Shown one piece after another: positions 16,719 to 24,524 of a stretch of DNA of 64,000 nt. The translations under genes were made by a program, and so were the position numbers. Each line of letters starts with the position of its first letter. Positions within the stretch are counted from its first letter, which is position 1. The DNA lies in assembly GCF_022549695.1 (NCBI RefSeq), contig NZ_JAKZGS010000014.1, positions 1 through 64,000 of the forward strand, in the 5' to 3' direction. The notes below the pieces were generated by a model, which worked only from the letters and a program-made list of their open reading frames with translations, did not search any database and was not told the origin of the DNA. The DNA comes from Belliella calami. GTDB lineage: Bacteria; Bacteroidota; Bacteroidia; Cytophagales; Cyclobacteriaceae.

Positions 16719-18005
16719 ATGAGATTTAAAATTTTTGTTTTTCTATTATTTTTAAGCAACTTAACTTTTGCCCAACAGGGCAAAAATGTAAATATAAAAG
16801 GAATTGTCCTTGATTCTAACAATCAGGATCCATTGCCAAACACTTTTATTTATCTAAAAAATCATAGTGAATTCAGCATTTTGTCAAGCAGCAGTGGAGA
16901 ATTTGATCTCAACTATCCAAATTTATTTAAGACTGATACGCTTGTAATTTCTTTGTTGGGTTATCAAAAAAAGCAAATTCCGCTTTCTAATTTAAATCAA
17001 AAAATAAATCAAATATCTCTTAATCAAGTGGATATCAGCCTTCAAGAGGTGGTGGTTCAACCTGATGAATCTTTGTTCGAAGAGTTTTTCACCAAAGTCA
17101 TCGAAAATATTCCCAATAACTACCCAACAAAAAAACATCAGTTCAATGCTTTCTACAGAAGGGTTTCTACAGATTACAATGAATACACCAAATTGGTGGA
17201 AGCAGCGGTTTTGATTGAGGACTATGATTACAAAAGGGATATCTACCATTCGAAAATAAAAATTGAAGCCCTCAGGCAAAGTGACGAGTTGGGAGATGTT
17301 GATTCTGTTTTGATCCAATCTTTTCAGAGGCTGAGTGAACATATTGCCAAGCAAGTAGATAGGATGCGAGCAAATTCTATGATTAATATGGGGTTTGAAA
17401 GTAACTTAATCCGGTACGCACGCTCTCCAAATTCAATTTTCTCCAAAGAGGATTACAAAGTTGCATTCTTTGGTTCTTCAAGATTCCCTGTTTATCATAG
17501 CTTGGTTGGGACAGAGATTCGGGGACAGGATACCATCTTCCATATTGCCTTTGGCAATACTGATCCTCCTAAAGGAGACAGTTTTATGAAGATTAATAGT
17601 AGAAATTTTGGAATAGAGGAATTTCAGCTCATCCCCTTTACCTCTCTAGCTTTCAAACACTTTACTCAATTTTACATGAAATACAAGGAAGTAGAGGGAG
17701 TATATTATCCAGAGAAAATTGAGTATAAAACCATGCGTTTTATCAATAGAGATATTGGAAGTCATCAGGTGGATATACATACATTTTGGTTTGATGATGT
17801 ACAGACAGAAAACCTACAAAAGATTCGTCCACGGGAGGTGTTGGATAGAGATTTTGTGATAGAAACTAGGAGTTTTGACTATGATAAAGATTTTTGGGAA
17901 AGGTATGAATTAATCAAAAAGCATCCACTTGATCCATCAATTAAAAAAAGTCTTGAGCGATTCAAAAGCTTAGAAAAACAATTCGAAGAAAATTCAAAAA
18001 AATAG
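16719..18005 (+). CDS. Secreted carboxypeptidase-regulatory-like domain protein
   Basis: About 428 residues. The frame opens at TTG 16695, but ATG 16719 gives a clean signal peptide, MRFKIFVFLLFLSNLTFAQQ. Next comes a CarboxypepD_reg-like beta-sandwich (NIKGIVLDSNNQDPLPNTFIYL... to ISLNQVDISLQEVVV), the domain also found at the N-terminus of TonB-dependent receptors. A long C-terminal region begins DESLFEEFFTKVIENIPNNYP, as in DUF5686-like outer-membrane proteins, but it lacks the large beta-barrel of those proteins. It lies 13 bases before the thioredoxin-fold gene. Function unknown. Confidence 0.7.
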   Translation: MRFKIFVFLLFLSNLTFAQQGKNVNIKGIVLDSNNQDPLPNTFIYLKNHSEFSILSSSSGEFDLNYPNLFKTDTLVISLLGYQKKQIPLSNLNQKINQISLNQVDISLQEVVVQPDESLFEEFFTKVIENIPNNYPTKKHQFNAFYRRVSTDYNEYTKLVEAAVLIEDYDYKRDIYHSKIKIEALRQSDELGDVDSVLIQSFQRLSEHIAKQVDRMRANSMINMGFESNLIRYARSPNSIFSKEDYKVAFFGSSRFPVYHSLVGTEIRGQDTIFHIAFGNTDPPKGDSFMKINSRNFGIEEFQLIPFTSLAFKHFTQFYMKYKEVEGVYYPEKIEYKTMRFINRDIGSHQVDIHTFWFDDVQTENLQKIRPREVLDRDFVIETRSFDYDKDFWERYELIKKHPLDPSIKKSLERFKSLEKQFEENSKK

Positions 18006-18017
18006 AAACTTATAAAG

Positions 18018-19409
18018 ATGGTAAGAATCCCAGGCTTTGTTTTACTGATGTTTTTTATGGCTTTTTGGTCTTGTCAATCCAAAGAAATTAAAGAGAACGA
18101 TCTTTTGGAAATCGAATCTGTATATTTTATGATCGAGGACAGTCTGACACTCGACTATCTTCACTATCAAAATGCAGGGTTGAAATATGTGGAAAATGAG
18201 CTATTTGTAGCATCACTCTTTTTTTCAAGTGGAGATTTATCTTTTCATATCCAAACTGCAAACCCAACTTTAGAAATCAATTACAGGGATAATTCGTCCA
18301 TCGATTTTTCTTATTTGTTCCAAAAAGGAGATTCAGTATTGATTAAGGTAAAAGATAAAATGCCATGGTTTGAAGTACTGAACCGCAAGACAAAAGCACA
18401 TGAAATTAATTTTGAGTCCTTAAGAAACAAAGCGCTATACCAATCCCGATATTCAGGATATCAGGATTTCTATTTGATCTGGAATATGAGTCAAGGGAAC
18501 CCAACGGTGGATTTCAGTGCAGATTTGAATGCTACTAAATCGAAGGCACTTGAGAAACTTTCTTTGGAAAAAGCATGGTTGGATTCTTTGCTTCAGCTTG
18601 AATCTATTCCGGAAAAAGCAGCAGACTATTTTATGAACAAAACGGAATTTGAACGAAATAAGCTCGCCTTGTTCGATCCAAAAAAAGATTCACTTTATTT
18701 GACTGATTTGTCTAATGTAATTTTGGAAATCTCTGATTACAGCAACCTTTATCAAATGGAATTTGCGGATTTGGTTCTCGATAGATTAGATGGTTTTTCA
18801 GATGAAAAAGTGGATGTGGAGGATTTGTTTAAGGGTGAATTTGGAAAGCTTTTGCTATTCAAGTATTTAGAAAGGCAGATATTCCGACTTTCTTTTGAAG
18901 AAAGTGAGCAATTGATCGCTCGATATAGAAATGAGGTAAAGTCTTCATGGTTTTCGATTTTAGTAGATAATACTCATTCAACAAAATCATTGATGCGTGA
19001 TATCCAATTGGAAGATGAATTTGGTAATATTTTCGAATTTGAAGATTTACTTGCACTAAAAGAAGGTAAGTATCTTTATATTGATTTTTGGGCTGCTTGG
19101 TGTATTCCCTGTATCAGGTCATTTCCAGCGTCACTTGCCCTAAATGAAAAATTCAATGACTTAGAAGTACTTTATTTATCCATAGATGAAAATCAAAATT
19201 TATGGAAGGATGCTGTTCAAAAGTATGGTGTAAATATTCCAAACCAGAGTTTTTTGATTACAAATAAAGAAAGCTCGGCATTTCTAAATGGGATAAAGCT
19301 TCAATCTATTCCACGTTATCTGATTTTTGATAAAGAAGGTGATTTTATTCATCCGAATGCTCCAAGACCTGATAGCAAAGAAGAACTAAAAAAAATCATT
19401 CAAGATTAA
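18018..19409 (+). CDS. TlpA-type thioredoxin-fold lipoprotein
   Basis: A 463-residue lipoprotein (signal MVRIPGFVLLMFFMAFWSC). The first 300 residues resemble the poorly conserved N-terminal region of Bacteroidota TlpA/AlkP-like proteins. The C-terminal 130 residues are a thioredoxin fold with IDFWAAWC and a C362-I-P-C365 active site, then VLYLSIDENQNLWKDAV and a cis-Pro region (QSIPRYLIFD). It probably reduces or isomerises disulfides in periplasmic proteins, possibly those of this cluster, although the neighbours have few cysteines besides the lipobox. Confidence 0.85.
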   Translation: MVRIPGFVLLMFFMAFWSCQSKEIKENDLLEIESVYFMIEDSLTLDYLHYQNAGLKYVENELFVASLFFSSGDLSFHIQTANPTLEINYRDNSSIDFSYLFQKGDSVLIKVKDKMPWFEVLNRKTKAHEINFESLRNKALYQSRYSGYQDFYLIWNMSQGNPTVDFSADLNATKSKALEKLSLEKAWLDSLLQLESIPEKAADYFMNKTEFERNKLALFDPKKDSLYLTDLSNVILEISDYSNLYQMEFADLVLDRLDGFSDEKVDVEDLFKGEFGKLLLFKYLERQIFRLSFEESEQLIARYRNEVKSSWFSILVDNTHSTKSLMRDIQLEDEFGNIFEFEDLLALKEGKYLYIDFWAAWCIPCIRSFPASLALNEKFNDLEVLYLSIDENQNLWKDAVQKYGVNIPNQSFLITNKESSAFLNGIKLQSIPRYLIFDKEGDFIHPNAPRPDSKEELKKIIQD

Positions 19410-19500
19410 TTAGACTAGTTGTTTAAGTTTTAGAACCAACCAATATTGAATAATAGGGAATTGAAAATGGATTTCATTTTCGACATTAAAAATAAAAAAT

Positions 19501-20649
19501 ATGAATAGTAAGAGTTTGGTTGTAATTTCCCTCATTATCTTCACTTTAGCCTGCGGAAAAAAGAAGGAAAAATCTTCAGAAATTTCCTTTATATACGAAG
19601 TCGATACTGTTCTGATAGATTCCAAGAGCAATATTCTATACCTTGAACGGGGTTTGGGTATTTCTGATTACAACCCAAATGAGGAAATCTTATATAATTT
19701 CAATCGTTTTGATCACAGTATTGAAAAAATAGATTTGAATTCACTAGAGCTTGTTGAAAAAGTGTTTTTTGAAAAGGAAGGGCCAAATGGTATTCCCTCC
19801 TATGTAGGCAATATCAAAATAGTCAATTCAGAATCTGTTTTCTTGTCAGATAATTCGAAGTCTGGATTGTTCGGATTAGATGAAGGGGATTTGATAAATA
19901 AGTTCGATTGGAAAGATGCGATTTCTGATAAGGAGACTCATTGGGGACAAACTCATATTCCAACTTTTGATCATCTGTTATTTAGTTTGGTGAAAAAACG
20001 GCCTGATGAAACAATTTCATTAAAATTACTTAATACAAAATTTGGATTGACTTCTGATTTTGATGTAGACCCAAACAAAAATTACAAAACATTCACTTTA
20101 AAGATTACAGATCCAGCAAATTTTACGATGTTGGATCCTTTGGTTTTTGTTTTCGCTGAAAATGAAAAGGTTTTTGTTACGCATGAATTTTCCAATGAAA
20201 TCCATGTATATCATCCTGATGCTGATAGTTTACAGTCCATTTTCTATCAATCAGCCATTACTCCCAGTAAAGTTGTGACGCAGGAAAAGGATCAGAATTT
20301 ATCACACTTTAATGAGCTTCAGCAATCATATCAAGCCTATTTAGAGCAGGCAAAATTTGGTGTTTTGGTGTGGGATGAATTGAATAAGCGGTATTACAGA
20401 CTTTCAAGCTATATGCAATTCGCCGATACCCGTAAAGAAGGAGCCTTGCTTTCAGACATCTTAAAAAGCAATGTTGTTCTTAGTATCTTTGATGAAGACC
20501 TTCAATTGATCCGCGAGATGCTCGTGCCTGAATTGGTTTCTGAACGTGTGAAATATTTTGTCAAGGATGGTAGCTTATGGGTATTTAAGAATATAGATGA
20601 TGAATTGGGGTTTGTAAGGATTAGTTTGATAGAAAGGGCTGATAAATGA
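19501..20649 (+). CDS. DUF4221-like lipoprotein
   Basis: A 382-residue lipoprotein with signal MNSKSLVVISLIIFTLAC (Cys 18) followed by a Lys-rich linker. The body matches my memory of the Cytophagales DUF4221 family: NEEILYNFNRFDHSIEKIDLNSLELVEKVFFEKEGPNG (about residues 61-98), a first propeller-like blade with the EKEGPNG turn, then more strand repeats and a C-terminal strand ending GSLWVFKNIDDELGFVRI. The function is unknown. It closes the run of secreted genes, separated by 91 bases from the thioredoxin-fold gene. Confidence 0.75.
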   Translation: MNSKSLVVISLIIFTLACGKKKEKSSEISFIYEVDTVLIDSKSNILYLERGLGISDYNPNEEILYNFNRFDHSIEKIDLNSLELVEKVFFEKEGPNGIPSYVGNIKIVNSESVFLSDNSKSGLFGLDEGDLINKFDWKDAISDKETHWGQTHIPTFDHLLFSLVKKRPDETISLKLLNTKFGLTSDFDVDPNKNYKTFTLKITDPANFTMLDPLVFVFAENEKVFVTHEFSNEIHVYHPDADSLQSIFYQSAITPSKVVTQEKDQNLSHFNELQQSYQAYLEQAKFGVLVWDELNKRYYRLSSYMQFADTRKEGALLSDILKSNVVLSIFDEDLQLIREMLVPELVSERVKYFVKDGSLWVFKNIDDELGFVRISLIERADK

Positions 20650-20750
20650 AATCTTCGGTATTGACATTCCTTTTTCTTAATGGAACAAATCTTTATATAT
20701 TCTGAGTTTTGGCTTTTGGTTTCCGTATTTTCGATGTCAATTCAATCTCC

Positions 20751-21527
20751 ATGCAAAACAAACCCTTCACTTACCTATTTTATATCCAATACCTCGGTCT
20801 TCGCTATCATGGATGGCAGAAACAACCTGGATTGAAGACGATACAAGGGAAGCTGGAAAAGGTGGTTAGGTATGTTTTGGGTCATGAAGATTTTACTATT
20901 CTAAGTGCAGGTAGGACAGACTCAGGTGTATCCTGTCATCGAGGAGCTTTTGAATTGTTCAATACCGCAGATATCGAACTGGCCTTTTTTATCCAACAAG
21001 TGAATGAAAACTTACCCGATGACATCAGGCTTTTGGATGGAAAGCGGGTGTCCTTAGATTTCAATATCATCCAAGATGTGGCAGCTAAAGAATACAGATA
21101 TTATTTTGTGAAAGGAGAGAAGTTTCACCCTTTTGCAGCAGGGAATTTGACATACTTCACCGGGGGACTGGATATTGATTCGATGAAAGCAACTGCTGAT
21201 ATTTTTGTTGGTGAGCATGATTTCCGAAGATTCTGTGCCAAGCAAAAGCAATCTGACAACTATCGCAGACAGATTTTTGAGTCAGAGATTTTGGAAGATA
21301 ACTTGTTGCTGGCTGATGGGTCAAGTTTAAAAAGATATTGCTACAGGGTAAAAGGAAAAGGTTTTCTGATGCACCAAGTTAGACTGATGATGGGGAGTTT
21401 ACTGGAAATGGGAAAAGGAATCATCACCAAAGCAGACATTCAAGAAGCCTTAAAAAGCCATGAGACAAGTCCTTTGAGTGGAAAAGTTCCTGCCAATGGA
21501 TTGGTGCTTTATGGGGTGGAGTTTTAA
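20751..21527 (+). CDS. truA: tRNA pseudouridine(38-40) synthase TruA
   Basis: Converts uridines 38-40 in the anticodon arm of many tRNAs to pseudouridine. The frame is open from TTG 20709, but ATG 20751 gives the usual N-terminus (FTYLFYIQYLGLRYHGWQKQ) and 258 residues, close to the family length. The catalytic aspartate is D57 in AGRTDSGV. The family signatures KEYRYYF and FLMHQVRLMMGSLLEMGKG are present. Housekeeping gene, unrelated to the lipoprotein cluster ahead of it. Confidence 0.95.
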   Translation: MQNKPFTYLFYIQYLGLRYHGWQKQPGLKTIQGKLEKVVRYVLGHEDFTILSAGRTDSGVSCHRGAFELFNTADIELAFFIQQVNENLPDDIRLLDGKRVSLDFNIIQDVAAKEYRYYFVKGEKFHPFAAGNLTYFTGGLDIDSMKATADIFVGEHDFRRFCAKQKQSDNYRRQIFESEILEDNLLLADGSSLKRYCYRVKGKGFLMHQVRLMMGSLLEMGKGIITKADIQEALKSHETSPLSGKVPANGLVLYGVEF

Positions 21528-21660
21528 TTGCAATATATAGTTCTTGATTTTGCTTGAATCTGGAAATTTGGAACATCAAAATCCGCAACCAACCTAACCT
21601 CTCAAAGAGCTTGTGTTACTCCAAAGAGTTGTTTTATAGGTGGATATAACAAGGGGAAAA

Positions 21661-21695
21661 TTGCAAGAATCATATTATGTACATATATTTGTACC
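21661..21695 (+). promoter_or_regulatory. Promoter and YefM-type operator of the yefM-yoeB operon
   Basis: TTG (21661-21663), 20 bases, then TATATTTG (21684-21691) fits the Bacteroidota promoter. TGTACA (21678-21683) and TGTACC (21690-21695) flank and overlap the -7 box with centres 12 bases apart. The E. coli YefM operator uses TGTACA core motifs, so binding here would block RNA polymerase. This supports autoregulation by the antitoxin or the complex. Confidence 0.6.
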
Positions 21696-21712
21696 TAATA
21701 AAATACAATATT

Positions 21713-21970
21713 ATGCAAATTACAACTGTCTCAGAGTTTAGAAAAGATATTAAGACATACTTGGATAGAGTTGCAAAAAACTTTGAAACTTTGATTATAA
21801 ATCGTGGTAAAGATTCTGGAATTGTAGTCATGTCTCTGCAAGAATACAATTCTCTTATGGCCACAAATCACGAACTATCTTCTCGAAAAAATGAACTAAG
21901 ATTAAACGCTGCAATTGACAAACTAAAGAAAGGAGATGCTTTTAGTAATGACTTAATTGAAATTAAATGA
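21713..21970 (+). CDS. yefM: Type II antitoxin, Phd/YefM family
   Basis: An 85-residue antitoxin that neutralises the adjacent YoeB toxin and represses its own operon. The frame is open from ATG 21677, but ATG 21713 gives the standard start MQITTVSEFRKDIKTYLDRVA; the longer start would overlap the promoter. The N-terminal DNA-binding half has the family pattern NFETLIINRGKDSGIVVMSLQEYNSL, and the C-terminal tail is charged and helical, as expected for the toxin-binding region. It overlaps yoeB by four bases. Confidence 0.9.
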   Translation: MQITTVSEFRKDIKTYLDRVAKNFETLIINRGKDSGIVVMSLQEYNSLMATNHELSSRKNELRLNAAIDKLKKGDAFSNDLIEIK

Positions 21971-22224
21971 AGTATATTTTTGTAGATGAGTCTTGGGAAG
22001 ATTATTTGTATTGGCAAAAAACCGATAAGAATAAGCTCAAAAAGATAAATGAACTTTTAAAAGATATTGCGCGAAACCCTTTTGATGGAATTGGAAAGCC
22101 AGAGCCTTTGAAACTTAAATATGCAGGATTTTGGTCAAGGCGTATTGACAGCGAACATAGGCTTATTTACCAATATAGAGAAGGAGAAATTTTAATTGCA
22201 AAATGCCGATTTCATTATGACTAG
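21967..22224 (+). CDS. yoeB: YoeB family toxin, ribosome-dependent mRNA endonuclease
   Basis: An 85-residue RelE-superfamily toxin that cuts mRNA in the ribosomal A site when freed from YefM. Residues matching the E. coli active site are intact: E46, R65 and H83 (CRFHY at the C-terminus). The family signatures WEDYLYWQKTDK and NPFDGIGKPEPLK are present, so the toxin looks functional. The ATGA overlap with yefM couples translation. It is followed by repeats, not by other genes. Confidence 0.95.
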   Translation: MKYIFVDESWEDYLYWQKTDKNKLKKINELLKDIARNPFDGIGKPEPLKLKYAGFWSRRIDSEHRLIYQYREGEILIAKCRFHYD

Positions 22225-22337
22225 AGTAAAGATATTAGATCAAGTATTTAAAGAGATAATGAATTTTTGAGGGTTTAGATAAATTTTCTATAATGAATTT
22301 TACAATTATTTCTCCAAATAAAAAAAGCTACCCAAAA

Positions 22338-22518
22338 GGGGCTTTAGCCCTGCAATCTTCGTAGGAAAACAAATAAAATTTATTCATTGAAGGGGCGTAG
22401 CCCTGACATCTTTTTGGTCTATCATAGAACAATTCTTTAGCAAAAAATAGATTAAAGGGCTACGCCCCTTGTTTCGCCTGAATTCAAATTATCTACGAAG
22501 ATATATGGGCTACGCCCC
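22338..22518. repeat. GGGGCGTAGCCC dispersed repeats
   Basis: Four related palindromic blocks: GGGGCTTTAGCCC (22338-22350), GGGGCGTAGCCC (22392-22403), GGGCTACGCCCC (22457-22468) and GGGCTACGCCCC (22507-22518), the last two inverted relative to the first two. ATCTTCGTAG or ATCTACGAAGAT lies between them. A remnant (GTAGCCCTGATATATTCGTAG) is found near 61277. They fill the 22225-22564 gap between yoeB and the DUF2911 gene; no coding sequence is seen there. Confidence 0.75.
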
Positions 22519-22560
22519 TAGTTCTAAATAGAAATGATTTATAAAGATTTTACTCCAAAA

Positions 22561-22588
22561 AATAAAAGCTGCCCTTTCGGACAGCTTT
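22561..22588 (-). terminator. Terminator after the DUF2911 gene
   Basis: On the minus strand AAAGCTG-TCC-GAAA-GGG-CAGCTTT forms a stem with one mismatch, followed by TATTTTTT. It sits just after the stop codon at 22594. Confidence 0.8.
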
Positions 22589-22593
22589 CTGAT

Positions 22594-23238
22594 TTATTTG
22601 ATACTGAATGGCATGCTAACTTTTACTTGATCCCAACTGAGGGAGATAGCTCCTTCAGTATCTGAAACTTTTTCTACCCCATAAGTCAATCTCTGTATTT
22701 CCTGTTCAAGTTCGACTGGCTTTACATTTATTCTAACCACATCTTCTGATTCCTCGTAGGCATCAGCAAGGTGTTGGTCATAATTCTTGTTCAAGATTAA
22801 GGTCCATTCTTCTCTGCCTGGTATGGTAAAGAATCCATACATTCCTTCAGCAACTTCTACTTCATTGATGACTACATCTTCTGAAAATGTCACTGCTGTA
22901 GCCCAATGGGACCCACTCACCCATACTTGATCATAAGAAACCAGCCCATTCCAGATCACACGGCCTCTTTTTCCAGGAGAACCATAATTGACTGTAACTG
23001 TAGCATCACCAAAAGAACCAGATGCTTCCCTTCGTGCACTTCCTTTGAAGGTGTCTTCTGTCAAGCCGGCATTTACACTGTCAGCATAGCTTGCCCGTTC
23101 GAGCAAATGTTCTTTTTCCAAATTCGAAAGCTCTTCCGATTCTGCTTCGACTGGAACTTCGGTGTTTTCTTGCTTATTTTCACCACCACATGAGAATAAC
23201 ATGGTGGCAGATAACAATGCTAATAACGTATTTTTCAT
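22594..23238 (-). CDS. DUF2911 domain lipoprotein
   Basis: A 214-residue lipoprotein (signal MKNTLLALLSATMLFSCGG, Cys 17) with an acidic linker. The DUF2911 core is clear: VTVNYGSPGKRGRVIWNGLVSYDQVWVSGSH (about residues 82-112) and WTLILNKNYDQHLADAYEE. DUF2911 proteins are secreted beta-sandwich proteins of Bacteroidota with no assigned function. It is transcribed alone with its own terminator, and a dispersed GAAATAT repeat lies upstream. Confidence 0.88.
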   Translation of the reverse strand: MKNTLLALLSATMLFSCGGENKQENTEVPVEAESEELSNLEKEHLLERASYADSVNAGLTEDTFKGSARREASGSFGDATVTVNYGSPGKRGRVIWNGLVSYDQVWVSGSHWATAVTFSEDVVINEVEVAEGMYGFFTIPGREEWTLILNKNYDQHLADAYEESEDVVRINVKPVELEQEIQRLTYGVEKVSDTEGAISLSWDQVKVSMPFSIK

Positions 23239-23274
23239 GTTACTTTAATGATATATGCTTTGCAATATATGTTA

Positions 23275-23297
23275 GAAATATGCCATCGGCGAAATAT
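23275..23297 (+). repeat. Second copy of the GAAATATGCC repeat
   Basis: Matches 5269-5291 at 22 of 23 positions (GAAATATGCC-W-TCGGCGAAATAT). It lies upstream of the DUF2911 gene in the 23239-23595 gap, which otherwise shows only AT-rich, non-coding sequence with short inverted motifs. Confidence 0.7.
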
Positions 23298-23595
23298 TTG
23301 GAATAAGTGTGAATTGAAATCCAATTGTAAGGACTTTTCCAAAGTGTAGGGATTTGACTTTTCTGATAGGTTTTCATTTCAGGTACTTATCGCAATCTCG
23401 ACTAATTTCACGCAGCCTTTTTACTTTCCAACTTTAAAACCTTCCAATTCTAACCCCCACTGACTATCGGGACTAATCTTCTAATATTTCAATCCGCCAC
23501 GGCAGACAAGTTCCTTTAATCGCGATTTTCGGGACAATCTTGCGCATGCGAACTTTTTAACTTTCCAAACCTTCGAACCTTTTAACGGTTCCACC

Positions 23596-24411
23596 TCACT
23601 CTCCTGACAACCCTTCCATCAATTCCTCAGAAATTCCTGTCGTAGAGTATCCTCCGTCGTGGAATAGGTTCTGCATGGTCACGTATCTGGTAAAGTCTGA
23701 GAACATAGTGATAATGTATTCCGCACAAGCCTCTGCTGATGCATTCCCTAGTGGAGACATCTTATCTGCGAAGTTGTAGAAAGTATCAAATCCGCCTATA
23801 CCTGTTCCAGCAGTTGTTTTTGTAGGTGATTGGGAAATGGTATTGACTCTTACTTTTTTCAATTTACCATATCTATAACCGTATCCTCTGGCGATGCTTT
23901 CCAAAAGTGCTTTGGCATCTGCCATATCTGTGTAGAAAGGATACACTCTCTGAGCGGCGATGTAAGAAAGACCCATGATGGATCCCCATTCGTTCATTAC
24001 ATCCATTTTCTCAGATACCTGCATCATCTTGTGGAAAGAAATAGCAGAAACATCATAAGATTTGTTTGCCCAATCATAGTTTAGGTCGCCATAAGACCTG
24101 CCTTTTCTGATGTTTGGTGACATACCAATAGAGTGAAGCAAAAAGTCAAAGTTTCCACCTAAATATTCCTTTGCCTCAGTATAAAGTTTTTCGATATCTT
24201 CCAAAGAAGTAGCATCTGCAGGAATCACAATCGTCCCACATTCCTGAGCCAATTCATTGATCGCTCCCATTCTCATGGCGATAGGTGCGTTGGTCAATAC
24301 GAATTTCGCTCCTTGTTCATGGGCTTTGATAGCTGTCTTCCAAGCAATTGAATTTTCATCCAATGCACCGGTGATGATACCGACTTTTCCTTTTAGTAGA
24401 TTCTCAGGCAT
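23596..24411 (-). CDS. fabI: Enoyl-[acyl-carrier-protein] reductase FabI
   Basis: Final reductive step of each fatty acid elongation cycle, reducing trans-2-enoyl-ACP with NAD(P)H in the cytoplasm. A 271-residue short-chain-dehydrogenase fold with the FabI-type nucleotide site GIITGALDENSIAW, the SIGMSPN segment and the catalytic Y160-x6-K167 spacing typical of FabI (rather than Yx3K). It is the triclosan-target isoform by family. It is 114 bases downstream of recN on the same strand, probably with its own transcription start. Confidence 0.95.
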   Translation of the reverse strand: MPENLLKGKVGIITGALDENSIAWKTAIKAHEQGAKFVLTNAPIAMRMGAINELAQECGTIVIPADATSLEDIEKLYTEAKEYLGGNFDFLLHSIGMSPNIRKGRSYGDLNYDWANKSYDVSAISFHKMMQVSEKMDVMNEWGSIMGLSYIAAQRVYPFYTDMADAKALLESIARGYGYRYGKLKKVRVNTISQSPTKTTAGTGIGGFDTFYNFADKMSPLGNASAEACAEYIITMFSDFTRYVTMQNLFHDGGYSTTGISEELMEGLSGE

Positions 24412-24524
24412 AATATTTTTGTTTATTAGTTCAAATTTGAAGGGGTAAAAATACGGAAAAAATCGAGATGATCGATGTGATGTAGCTGAATAGATGCCTA
24501 GAGACTGATCAGTAGGCCTTATTA

